Below are positions 45,001 through 52,080 of a stretch of DNA of 64,000 bases, piece after piece (the stretch's first letter is position 1; every line of letters begins with the position of its first letter). The translations under genes were made by a program, and so were the position numbers. The DNA comes from Frankia sp. AiPs1. Lineage in GTDB: Bacteria; Actinomycetota; Actinomycetes; Frankiales; Frankiaceae. The DNA lies in NCBI RefSeq assembly GCF_023716945.1, contig NZ_JAMQQF010000001.1, positions 1 to 64,000 of the forward strand, in the 5' to 3' direction. Under the pieces are notes generated by a model. That model searched no databases and had not been told where the DNA came from. It saw only the letters and a program-made list of their open reading frames with translations.

Positions 45001-45496
45001 CCACGGCCCCCTGCCCGCCGGACGGCCCGTTGTTCTTTCCGCCCGAGCGGCTGGCGGCAGTGCCGTCGGCGCCCTTACCGGCGATATCGACCTGCAGTAC
45101 CCGGCCTGCCGGCAGACCCGTGATCGTGCCGGCTGCCTGGCCGCCGCCCCCACCGGCGCGGCCGGTGATGTCTCCCACCGGTGAGCCGCCATGTGCAGCG
45201 TCACCGGCAACGAAATAGTGGCCGCCCTGGGCGCCGACCGCCGTGATCTGAACCCACCGTGCACCCGTGGGAATCGTGAAGGTGTCCGACCCGGCCGTGT
45301 TGTAGGTGCACGTAGTCCCGCTGAGGACACCCGATTTCCCACACGGCGACGGCGAAGAGGGCTCGCAGCCGGTCAGCCCCAGACTCAGCACCATGCCCAG
45401 CACCGAACCAGACCACGCGACGACATGACGACGTCGTAGGACGTTGCGCCTCCGCCGACAGCGTGTTCGCGAATTAAACAAACCTGCCAAGTTCAA
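42059..45496 (-). CDS. Giant lipoprotein: glycine-rich domain, seven-repeat YVTN propeller, second glycine-rich domain
   Basis: A 1145-residue exported protein. The basic N-terminus and hydrophobic core end in LTGC (41-44), a lipobox. Residues about 52-410 form a very Gly-rich domain beginning 'CTYNTAGSDTFTIPTGARWV' with 'GAQGGHYFVAGDAAH' and long GGG/GGGG tracts such as GGGGGGGYFGGGGG. A Ser/Pro/Thr linker (about 412-448) leads to seven repeats of about 42 residues ('TVYVTNRADNTVTPIDVATN'-type, about 450-748), a likely seven-bladed beta-propeller. A second copy of the Gly-rich domain (about 755-1110) and an Ala/Pro tail (APAPAPAP) follow. A surface or matrix-binding role is likely, but no ligand is known. 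The TTG start is tentative. Confidence 0.75.
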   Translation of the reverse strand: MNLAGLFNSRTRCRRRRNVLRRRHVVAWSGSVLGMVLSLGLTGCEPSSPSPCGKSGVLSGTTCTYNTAGSDTFTIPTGARWVQITAVGAQGGHYFVAGDAAHGGSPVGDITGRAGGGGGQAAGTITGLPAGRVLQVDIAGKGADGTAASRSGGKNNGPSGGQGAVGGFGGSNGGVAGGKGDAGGSAGGTASNNGGNGAGGGGSSDVRIAATGCAALTCGLSDRALVGAGGGGGGGTGGQGYALPGAGGAGGGAAGAAGGALVDGGHPGAPGGGGSQTAGGAGGLNPGRHATPPPPDPNDPRFGGDGADGAAGTGGVGGVGNQACLGEHNPPCRNPDDTESGGGAGGGGGGGYFGGGGGSGGGGTSIGGGGAGAGGGGGSSFAATTVSSAVLTTGVNTGTINNGNGQVTISWGTSASPSPTPSTSPSQSPMSPTPTPTSTSGPTQGPGTKPAAATAYVINNFGNTVTPIDVTTNTAGTPIPVGASPRGLTVTPDGRTVYVTNRADNTVTPIDVATNTPGTPIPVGQFPFGVAVTPNGKTAYVVDNASDDVTPIDVATGTPGARIPVGDDAHGIVITPDGRTAYVANAASNTVTPIDVATNTAGTPIPAGNNPQWVTITPDGKTVYVTDNANAGSSTVTPIDVATNTPGKAIPVSDRPVGIAITPDGKTVYVTNERDNVVTPIDVATNTPGTTIATGGVEPFAIAVTPDGVAAYAVNRDSNSVTPIDVATNTPGSPISVGDRPVGIAIAPARAVAAGPVCGKTGAQSDTTTMTCTYHTAGSDTFTVPAGVESVEITVTGAQGGHYFVAGDAAHPSPAGDITGRPGGSGGRASGTLTGLTSGQVLQVDVAGKGADGTAASRSGGMSNGPSGGSGALGGFGGADAGVPGGPGDGSGANGGTASNGGNGSGGGGSSDVRLAAAGCAALACDLSARVLVAGGGGGAGGVGGQGNALGGAGGDADTDGGALVDGGNAGVPGKAGTQTVAGSGGLNACRHGAGNPPVSSPSTDPRCGGDGTDGRSGTGGTGGAGNLPCNGAYTPACADPNATTSGGGAGGGAGGGYFGGGGGAGGGGTFGGYGGAGGGGAGGSSFAASSIVNPTLTSGVNSGTVNGGNGEVTITWTSSGTSAPSPAPAPAPAPSPTPALATKP

Positions 45497-45770
45497 GCAC
45501 CCTCTTAGCTATGCACCCCGAAATCAAACTCCAGGGGCCCAGAATTGTTTTTTCCAGATCCATCGACGAACGTGACGAAGCTGTGGGACGTGCCGAGCAG
45601 TCACGTCGGTTCGCCCTGTTTCTTGTGCCGACCAGAACGGTGAGATCCGGTCCGATCGGCGCGATAACAGATACAGGTTCAGTGCGCCGGCCGAGCCAGG
45701 CAGGGAGTACCGTCATCGCGCGGGCCGCGCCGCCGACGCCCCTGACAAGGTGCGCCCACGAGGTGGGTGA

Positions 45771-45808
45771 GTGCCTGTACCCGGCTCCGTCCAGCCGGGT
45801 ACAGGCAC
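45771..45808. terminator. Perfect 16-bp hairpin
   Basis: GTGCCTGTACCCGGCT and its exact reverse complement are separated by a 6-nt loop (CCGTCC). No T-tract follows on either strand. It may be a terminator for the secreted-protein gene on the minus strand or a structural/regulatory element ahead of the lipoprotein gene. Confidence 0.7.
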
Positions 45809-45855
45809 ACGGTGCGGTCTGATCGGTGCGCCGCACTCCTCGCCGGGAAATCGCC

Positions 45856-45900
45856 GGCCCGAAACGGCGCCGGCTGCCCCGTGCGGTGCCGTTTCGGGCC
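45856..45900. terminator. Perfect 13-bp hairpin
   Basis: GGCCCGAAACGGC and GCCGTTTCGGGCC flank a 19-nt GC-rich loop that can pair further. Second of three hairpins in the same gap. Confidence 0.65.
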
Positions 45901-45999
45901 GTCGGTCGCAGAATCAGGTACAGCTGACGAGCTGGCGGTGTCGTCGGTAACCGTCCAGGGTCAGGCGACGGTAGGACACCAGTCGGCGGACGATCCTTT

Positions 46000-46019
46000 C
46001 CGCGGTTCTGAAACCGCGG
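46000..46019. terminator. 8-bp hairpin close to the secreted-protein stop
   Basis: CCGCGGTT and AACCGCGG with a 4-nt loop, 82 bp past the minus-strand stop at 46102. Best-placed terminator candidate for that gene. Confidence 0.5.
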
Positions 46020-46101
46020 GTGCCGTCATGCGACAAAATTTCGGGCGGACCGCGCTTCGGTGCCGGGCGGCCCGCCTGCGGACCACAAGGTTCGGGTGTC
46101 C

Positions 46102-47172
46102 TCAGACGCCGTCGTTGGCGCACAGCGCCCAGACGTCGGAGTAGGTGCTCGGTGAGCTCATGCCCCCCGTGTGGGTGAAGGCTGTCCAGTACGCCGCCGC
46201 GGTGGTCCCGTCACTCACCGGATTACCGCTCGAGTCGCTGGGGAAGCTTCCGTTGAGGTGGTCGCCGCCCGAGCCTGGTCCGGTGAAGTCGGTCGTGGTC
46301 ACGCTGCCGCCGCTGATGGCAGCACCCCCGCTGATCAGTTTCCCGTCCCCGCTGGGGCAGTTGACCGTCACCTTCTTGCTTGTACTCCCCGTGGTCGGGC
46401 CACTCGCCTCGCTGTAGTGCACCTTCACGGTGACACCACTGATGTTGATGCCGCTTCCGCTGCAGATCGCGTAGACATAGGTCTCGTTGGTGCTGTTGGT
46501 GCCGTTGGCCCACCCGACGGCGGTCCAGGAGTCGGGATTGGTCTCGCCATCGGCCGCGGCCTTCAGACCGAAGTCATGCGCCGAGTTGTTGAAGGTCGGA
46601 AAACTGGCGATCGGCTTGAAGTCACCGACGCTGGCCGGAGTGGCACGCGCACCGCCGCCGAGCAGGATCGTGTTCGCCGGGCAGGTGGCCGTAACCCGAC
46701 CCACCGTTGTCGCCGTGGTGGGTGCGTTGACCTTGTTCATGACCACCTGGGTGTGATTGATCAGATTGCTGGTGAAGCACACCGCGAAGGGGGTCGTGGA
46801 GAAGGAACTGTCAGCCTGGCCACCACTTCCACCGATCCCGAGCCAGTGGGTCACGTCGGTGCCGACGACCCCGGTGGAACCGGTGTACTCGGAGGTACCG
46901 TTCGAGCTGGGCGAGGTACCCATCACATGGTTGCCATTGCCGGTACCGGTGGCCTGGTTGATTCCACCACCGGAGATCAGGCCGCTACTGCAGTCCGCAT
47001 GGGTCGAGATCTCGGAGTTCGCGGTCGAGGGGCCACTGGTAGCCCCGGGTGTCTTCACCGTGACGGCCACGGTGTTGGCGTAAGCCGCAGTCGGGATGGC
47101 CACGGCCAGCGCGGCACCCAGGACGAGGGCAGTTCCCGCTGTGCGCGCACGCACGGACAGATGTGCTCTCAC
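46102..47172 (-). CDS. Secreted protein with repeated C...GGG modules
   Basis: A 356-residue exported protein. The N-terminus is a Sec signal ('ARTAGTALVLGAALAVAIP', cleavage likely after AAYA). The mature part has three related blocks: 'DCSSGLISGGGINQATG', 'TCPANTILLGGGARATPA' and 'NCPSGDGKLISGGAAISGGS'. Each is a Cys followed by a L(I/L)xGGG-type turn, after which the chain returns to a 'SFP(S/T)' stretch ('IASFPTFNNSAHDFGLKA', 'LNGSFPSDSSGNP'). Repeats suggest a surface beta-structure. The GTG at 47172 was chosen because it opens the signal peptide; 60 codons upstream in frame lack signal features. Function unknown. Confidence 0.7.
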   Translation of the reverse strand: MRAHLSVRARTAGTALVLGAALAVAIPTAAYANTVAVTVKTPGATSGPSTANSEISTHADCSSGLISGGGINQATGTGNGNHVMGTSPSSNGTSEYTGSTGVVGTDVTHWLGIGGSGGQADSSFSTTPFAVCFTSNLINHTQVVMNKVNAPTTATTVGRVTATCPANTILLGGGARATPASVGDFKPIASFPTFNNSAHDFGLKAAADGETNPDSWTAVGWANGTNSTNETYVYAICSGSGINISGVTVKVHYSEASGPTTGSTSKKVTVNCPSGDGKLISGGAAISGGSVTTTDFTGPGSGGDHLNGSFPSDSSGNPVSDGTTAAAYWTAFTHTGGMSSPSTYSDVWALCANDGV

Positions 47173-47839
47173 GTCAACCTTCGCGTCAGGGGTGTGGAGG
47201 GGGCAGATGCACCCATGCACACCGGAAGGACCATGTCCGAGGGGGAAACGCAGGTTGTGCGACGCTGCACAAGGTCCGCAGATGCGGCCGCATCGGCAGT
47301 AATCGAGCCGCATCCACGTCGAACTTCTAGTCCGTGTGCCGCTCCGTGTCAAGAAGAGTCAAAGATCGGAACTATCCTCGATCATGCTGTCGGATCGCCT
47401 CGGAGGCCAGCGCGCCTGGTTGAGCAGCTGCTCGGGAGAGATCGCTACGGGTGCGGCGGGACCAGGCATGGATCTGGTTGTGATTATCACGGTCGTTGCG
47501 TCGCGACTGGGGCGACCGTACGTTTAGAACCTTGCGGATTATGTTGTGCTTGAGTTGATTAATTTGTGTCTGTCGATGGTCGGGTTCAGTGTCCGTATCC
47601 CGTCCGGTCATGGATGTAGTTCAAGGGTGCTGTGGCGGTTTTGTACGGGTGGGTAGTTGGCCCGGAGACGCCGGTGGAGTTTGGTGCCTGGCCGACGGTG
47701 TCCAACCAGCTCCGCCAAGGGCGGGACGCCGAGGTGTTCACGGCCCTGCCGGAAGACCAGATCGGTCAGACTGCCACGCGGGGAAACAAGGTGACCCATG
47801 GGACGGGGCCGGTCGCCATCGGTGCGTCGGAGAGAGCCC
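47173..47839. other. Intergenic/remnant region ahead of the methyltransferase pseudogene
   Basis: The first 350 bp is comparatively AT-rich and likely carries the promoter of the secreted-protein gene. From about 47632 a plus-strand frame of about 70 codons ('VEFGAWPTVSNQLRQGRD', 'FTALPEDQIGQTATRGNK') has gene-like composition but cannot be assigned; it may be a further fragment. Confidence 0.4.
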
Positions 47840-48445
47840 ATGGAGTGGCGCGCGCGCGCTGGGACGACGTCTACGGCCGACCAGCCGGTGAGCGACGTCA
47901 GCTGGTTCCAGCGTGAGCCGGCCGGCTCGCTCGACCTGGTCGCATCCGCGATCCGCGGGACCAGGGCCAAGCGATTCGGTCGTGGATGTCGGCGCACGCA
48001 CCGCCTCGGACCTCGTCGACCGGCTGCTGGAGCGTGGCGACCAGGACGTCACCGTGCTCGACCTCGCCGCGGACGCCTTGGCCGTCACCCACTCCCGCCT
48101 CGGGGCACGAGCCGACGGCGTGCACTGGCCGACCAGCGACCTCCTGGCCCGGCAACCGCCGCAACGCTACCGCCTCCGGTACGACCGGGCCGTGTTCCCC
48201 TTCCTCACCAACGCGCACGGCCAGGACCGCCACCTCGCGGCACTCAGCCAGGCCCTCGCCCCCGGGAGATAGTGATCATCGGAACGTTCGCCGCCAACGG
48301 CCCGCAAGCCTGCTCGGGGCTGCCTACCGCCCGCCACGATCCCGACGATCTGGCCGCGCAGTTCCCGAATCTCCGCATCGTGCGCACCAGCCGGGAAGAC
48401 ACCACACTCCGGCGGCACACGTTCAGCCGTTCACGTGACTCCTGA
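47840..48445 (+). pseudogene. SAM-dependent methyltransferase with several frameshifts
   Basis: Pieces of one class I methyltransferase occur in different plus-strand frames: MEWRAR at 47840, 'WDDVYGRP' in a second frame, 'VSWFQREPAGSLDLVASAI' back in the first, 'VVDVGARTASDLVDRLLERG' and 'VTVLDLAADALAVT' through 'AALSQALAPG' in a third. 'EIVIIGTFAANGPQACSGLP' to 'LRIVRTSRED' follows in the first frame, and the tail 'TPAAHVQPFT' in the second. The order is that of an intact enzyme of about 200 residues, so at least four indels have accumulated. The SAM-binding Gly motif is also damaged (VVDVGARTAS). Confidence 0.72.
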
Positions 48446-48577
48446 TGACCAACCGCTGACAACCGCGCGGCGAGGGGCGGCGCAGCAGGTGAACGCCGGG
48501 GCCGCGATCGCCGTCGCCGGCTGAGCCGGCCAGCCCCCGTCCTGCTCGTAGGCCTACGGCTGCGACATGGGGGCGGG

Positions 48578-48925
48578 ATGCGGGTCGGTTACGTGCGGGT
48601 CAGCAGCATCGAGCAGAACACCGCCCGCCAACTCGACGGGATCGATGTCGAACATATGTTCGTTGACCGGGTGTCGGGGAAGGCAACCGCGCACTACGCC
48701 CAGATCCGGGGCCGCCGTGGTGTGCAGAAAGCCGTCGGCGCGATCTGCCATGACATTCTCATCGCCTACTGGCACATCGTCTACGACAGCACCGAATATC
48801 GGGAACTCGGTGCCGGCTGGACGCAGCGACGACGCAGCATCGACGCTCAGCAGAAACGGCTCGTCGCGCAGCTGGAGAAACTCGGCCTGAAAGTCACCGT
48901 CGAACCCGAACAACCGGCGGCATAG
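48578..48925 (+). pseudogene. Chimera of serine resolvase N-terminus and IS110-type transposase C-terminus
   Basis: A 115-codon frame. Residues 1-37 are the start of a serine recombinase ('MRVGYVRVSSIEQNTARQLD', then 'FVDRVSGKAT'); the catalytic Ser is present but the rest of the catalytic domain and the HTH are missing. Residues 38-115 are the tail of an IS110/IS116-type transposase ('HYAQIRGRRGVQKAVGAICH', 'YRELGAGWTQRRRSIDAQQK', 'LVAQLEKLGLKVTVEP'). The joint is in frame near base 48690. Neither activity can remain; the joint records element insertion and deletion. Confidence 0.72.
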
Positions 48926-49116
48926 GGACCAGGCCCCAGCACCCGCGGTCGGGAACAGGGCCCACGCCCGGGACCGGACCACCCGGCGCGGTCTGGCGCG
49001 CCCGCGAACGATCCAGCCCAGACGCCGAATCCTCACCCAAGGTGAGGTGCGGACAGTGATTCGCACCTAGGACTCGGGTGGTTCCGGGACGGGCGGGGTC
49101 GTGTTCCTCGCGATGA

Positions 49117-49770
49117 TCAGACGGGCACAACGACCGTGTGCACGATCTTGTCGGCGAGCGTCTGCCGTTTGGCGTCCCACAGCGGGAACAGGAATCCGAC
49201 GTAACAGATGATGCCATCGACGAAGTGACAGAGATCGCGGGCAAGCGCCATCGCCGGTCCGATCGGCTGGCCGGTGACCTCGCTGACGAGTCGGATGTTC
49301 AGCGTCTTCTTGCCCAGCGACTGGCCAGTCCTGCCGCCCTGGATCCATCGGTTGTAGATGATCCAGCCGAGCGAGGCCAGCCAGAGGATCACCAAGAGCG
49401 CCACCGCCGGCCCGCGGAGTATCGCTCCGAACAGCCCCAACACGACGATCTGTGGCAACGCGTCGATGATGTACGCGCCGACTCGCTGGCCCCAGCTGGC
49501 GTAGGCGCCTGGCCCCACCGGCTGGCCGGGCCCGTACCCTGGCGCGGGCTGTGGGTACGGGTTGGGCTGGTAGTAGCCGCCCTGGCCGGGCTGCTGGTAC
49601 TGACCGGCCTGCGGGTACTGGCCGGCCTGCGGGTACTGGCCGGGCTGCGGGTACTGGCCGGGCTGCGGGTACTGGCCGGGCTGCTGGTATTGCGGGTACT
49701 GGCCGGGCGGGGGCTGCTGGCCCCACTGCGGGGGATATGACTCGGACGGGGGTGGGTTATAGCCGGTCAC
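49117..49770 (-). CDS. RDD-family membrane protein with proline/glutamine repeat N-terminus
   Basis: A 217-residue protein. The first 90 residues are a disordered Gly-Gln-Tyr-Pro tract ([11 protein letters not shown] repeats). The RDD domain follows ('[20 protein letters not shown]', Arg in the first helix, '[18 protein letters not shown]' loop and '[12 protein letters not shown]' end) with three membrane helices, the middle one near 120-140. RDD proteins are poorly understood; some act as ion transporters. Its gene follows the DUF2752 gene by 46 bp on the same strand; the two occur together in many actinobacteria. Confidence 0.85.
   Translation of the reverse strand: MTGYNPPPSESYPPQWGQQPPPGQYPQYQQPGQYPQPGQYPQPGQYPQAGQYPQAGQYQQPGQGGYYQPNPYPQPAPGYGPGQPVGPGAYASWGQRVGAYIIDALPQIVVLGLFGAILRGPAVALLVILWLASLGWIIYNRWIQGGRTGQSLGKKTLNIRLVSEVTGQPIGPAMALARDLCHFVDGIICYVGFLFPLWDAKRQTLADKIVHTVVVPV
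49591..49680. repeat. Five 18-bp tandem repeats in the RDD gene
   Basis: Units of CTGCGGGTACTGGCCGGG type occur five times with few changes and encode the hexapeptide [12 protein letters not shown] on the minus strand. Copy number can vary without breaking the frame. Confidence 0.9.
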
Positions 49771-49816
49771 GATCGACCTTTCTGAGAAGAGCGATCCTGC
49801 ATGGATCGGCGATCGC

Positions 49817-50233
49817 CTAGATGAAGTGGTACCGATGCAGCTGAAAGAGCCAGCTGAGAGCTACGACGACGTATGCCGAGTACCGGGTCCGCGCACGCGC
49901 GGCGGCGGACCAGGGGCGTGGCGGTGGCGCCAGGCCGAGGAGCCGAGCCGCCAGGATCGGCGTCGTCGCGGTCACCAATGCGGCCGTGAGATAGATAAGA
50001 GGGCTGGTGCTGGCGGCAGCCGTCCATTCGCTATGGGTCAGCGCGACCGTCGCGGTCGTCAGCCCGCAGAACGGACACGGCAGGCCGGTCAGCGTGCGCA
50101 GTGGACAGGGAAGGCCCCGCCCGCCCGCGCGCGCCATGATCGTCGGATAGATCGCCCCGATCAGGCCCGCGCCCAGGCCGGCCATGGTGATGTGCTCGGG
50201 AACCGAGTACATCCTCCGCAGCATCGCCGACAT
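49817..50233 (-). CDS. DUF2752 membrane protein
   Basis: A 138-residue protein with three hydrophobic segments (about 18-38, 80-100 and 118-135) and the DUF2752 signature '[20 protein letters not shown]' (Cys43, Cys53, Cys56 with Pro-Cys-Pro-x-Cys-Gly). The cysteines sit at the membrane surface and may bind metal. Role unknown. Co-directional with and upstream of the RDD gene. Confidence 0.85.
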   Translation of the reverse strand: MSAMLRRMYSVPEHITMAGLGAGLIGAIYPTIMARAGGRGLPCPLRTLTGLPCPFCGLTTATVALTHSEWTAAASTSPLIYLTAALVTATTPILAARLLGLAPPPRPWSAAARARTRYSAYVVVALSWLFQLHRYHFI

Positions 50234-50589
50234 CCCCCCGTTTACTCCGCAGATGGCATTCGCCGCATGTTAGGTGCGGCCATGCCTATCTGCAATGTCA
50301 AAAATTTGACGTCTTCATGATTTACGGGGCGATCGGTGACCGCCGCGAGAACCGCGCCGACAACCAACCGATCATCGGCATATGTGGGTGACCTAGACTC
50401 GACTCATGGTCACGATGAGTGGCACCGGGTGCGGTGGTGTCGGTGGCTGGCCCCGAAGTAGCTGACGGCGTCCCTGGGGGACCGCCGGGATACGGCAGAA
50501 AGAGGCAACGGATGACCGTAGCCCCGGTGGCGGGACATATGGGGATCGCCGAGTAGCCTGTCGATCACTGTCGGGGCGCGGGGCGGTCG
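50234..50589. other. Intergenic region upstream of DUF2752
   Basis: About 355 bp. The part next to 50234 is AT-richer and probably holds the minus-strand promoter. The right half may belong to the decayed transposon that starts at 50590; no gene is seen. Confidence 0.5.
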
Positions 50590-50829
50590 GTGGCGTCGAT
50601 CGAGCGGACCTCGACGGGGCAGCATCGGCTGGCGCTGCTGGTGTTGTTGAAGTGCTACCAGCGGTTGGGCTACTTCCCGAACCTGACCACGGTGCCAGGG
50701 GACGTGGTCGGCTTCGTGTGCAGCCAGCTGGGACTGGCCGAGTCGGTGGCGGCGGAGCATGACGCGCCGCGCACGGTGACGTGCTGCCGCGCGGCTGCCA
50801 GGGCGAATATCGCTCTCTGTAGCCGTTAG
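50590..50829 (+). pseudogene. Tn3-family transposase N-terminal fragment (DUF4158)
   Basis: A 79-codon frame containing 'HRLALLVLLKCYQRLGYFPN' and 'VPGDVVGFVCSQLGLAESVA', which fit the DUF4158 N-terminal part of Tn3 transposases (LxFxxxLKxFQxxGxFP ... VPxxVVxxVxxQLG). The catalytic domain is absent, since the frame ends within 30 codons. A relic only. Confidence 0.65.
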
Positions 50830-50941
50830 CCAGGCCTTCAAGATTAATTGCTGACGCAGCGGCATCGCATGGGCATCACATCGACTACTCATCGATCTTC
50901 GTCCTGGCTGAGCCGTCACAAACGGCCTGGTCAGAGGGTGT

Positions 50942-51010
50942 GGACCATGTGTACCAGCATCCGAACCGTTTGATCTTGGCTGCTGGCCCTGAAGTCACTG
51001 TCCGGCCGGT
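50942..51010. repeat. Dispersed 69-bp repeat, copy B
   Basis: About 87% identical to 37717-37785, same orientation. The shared minus-strand peptide T-G-R-T-V-x-S-G-x-x-x-K-I-x-x-F-G-C-W-Y-x-W-S is kept in frame, and the differences include silent ones. It lies close to the Tn3 fragment. Confidence 0.85.
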
Positions 51011-51043
51011 TGCTACCCGGGCCCTGACCAGGGACGATGCCCA

Positions 51044-51853
51044 GTGACCGTGCCAGCAGCAACATCATCTAACCAATCGAACAGGTGTCCCGAATTCCTG
51101 GCGGTGTCGGACGTTTCGGCCCGCCTTGTAACGGTGATCGTCGGCGTGGTGGTCGCGTTGACGTTCCTTTTCGGCTTCGGGAATGTCCTTGCGCTTGGGC
51201 TGCGGCTCGGCGTTCCGATGTGGGTAGCGCCGCTGGTCGCTCCCGCTGTCGACCTATCGGTCGTCGGCCTGCTGCTCGGTAGCCGGTCACTCGCTGTGAA
51301 CGGCGGTCCAGTCGAGGTGGTGCGCTCGGCACGGAGGCTGCTCATCTTCGCGAGCATGGTAACGCTGGCATTGAACATCGCGGAACCCCTGATCGCCGGC
51401 CGTTACGGCAAGGCCGCGTTCGACGCCGTCGGACCGCTGCTTCTTATTGGGTGGGCAGAGGTCGGACCAGGTCTTCTGTACGCCATGCAGAACCCTGCGA
51501 GCGAGCGGCCACTCGCCGACTCACGGGACGCCGAGAGGCATTCGGGGGCCGTCGAGGGCCGGGACCCGCTGCCTACGCCCGCGGCCGAGCGGTCGCCGGG
51601 TGGGGCTTCCGGGAAGGTGTCGTTGTCCCATGAGGCCGCGCGCGAGGCGCGTAGGCAGGATCTTCTCCACCGGGCCCGCGCCGAGGATGTCCTGCACTGG
51701 CAGCAGCACCAGCGCCCGATCTCCGCTGAGACCCTCCGCAAGCGACTGCGCGTTGGGACGCCGACGGCGCGCGGTCTGGTCACGCAGCTCCGCTGCGATA
51801 CCCATTCCCAGATCGAAGAGAACACCCGGCTACCGACGCAACAGGACCTCTGA
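51044..51853 (+). CDS. Membrane protein with C-terminal HTH, similar to actinobacterial transfer-associated proteins
   Basis: A 269-residue protein with four hydrophobic helices in residues 26-150 ('RLVTVIVGVVVALTFLFGFG', 'MWVAPLVAPAVDLSVVGLLL', 'LLIFASMVTLALNIAEPL', 'AVGPLLLIGWAEVGPGLL'). A charged linker and a C-terminal winged-helix-like segment follow ('ISAETLRKRLRVGTPTARGL'). Proteins of this plan occur in conjugative and integrative elements of actinobacteria, near spread (Spd-like) and replication genes; this link is inference. The GTG start at 51044 has no clear ribosome site. No identified function. Confidence 0.5.
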   Translation: MTVPAATSSNQSNRCPEFLAVSDVSARLVTVIVGVVVALTFLFGFGNVLALGLRLGVPMWVAPLVAPAVDLSVVGLLLGSRSLAVNGGPVEVVRSARRLLIFASMVTLALNIAEPLIAGRYGKAAFDAVGPLLLIGWAEVGPGLLYAMQNPASERPLADSRDAERHSGAVEGRDPLPTPAAERSPGGASGKVSLSHEAAREARRQDLLHRARAEDVLHWQQHQRPISAETLRKRLRVGTPTARGLVTQLRCDTHSQIEENTRLPTQQDL

Positions 51854-52080
51854 CCGAGCCCGACGCACGGCGCCCCCGCTCCCAACGGCCCTCCGTCGGG
51901 AGCGGGGACAGCCAGGGCGCTTCTCGATCGCCCCTCGGCCCCGCGCCGTCTTGTTCCTTCACGGTGGCAGTCAGGCGCTACCGCCTGACCGGTCGCCTGT
52001 GGGGATGGTTCCGGTCGGGTGGTAAACATCTGGGTCGAAGTCATTCGCATGGGCGAAGGCCCTACGCTGGCGGAGGGTAG

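Larger units (their letters stand above)
45497..46101. other. Long intergenic region with three hairpins
   Basis: About 600 bp between the start of the propeller lipoprotein gene and the stop of the upstream secreted-protein gene. The first 80 bp before the lipoprotein start is AT-richer and probably holds its promoter. The rest contains three perfect inverted repeats (listed separately) and no gene-like frame. Confidence 0.65.

Noticed and set aside
45511-45822. 103-codon ORF upstream of the lipoprotein gene
   Set aside because: Spans the promoter region and the 16-bp hairpin; no family features.
49591-49680. Short regular repeats that could suggest a CRISPR array
   Set aside because: No spacers; contiguous 18-bp units encode a proline/glutamine tract of the RDD protein.
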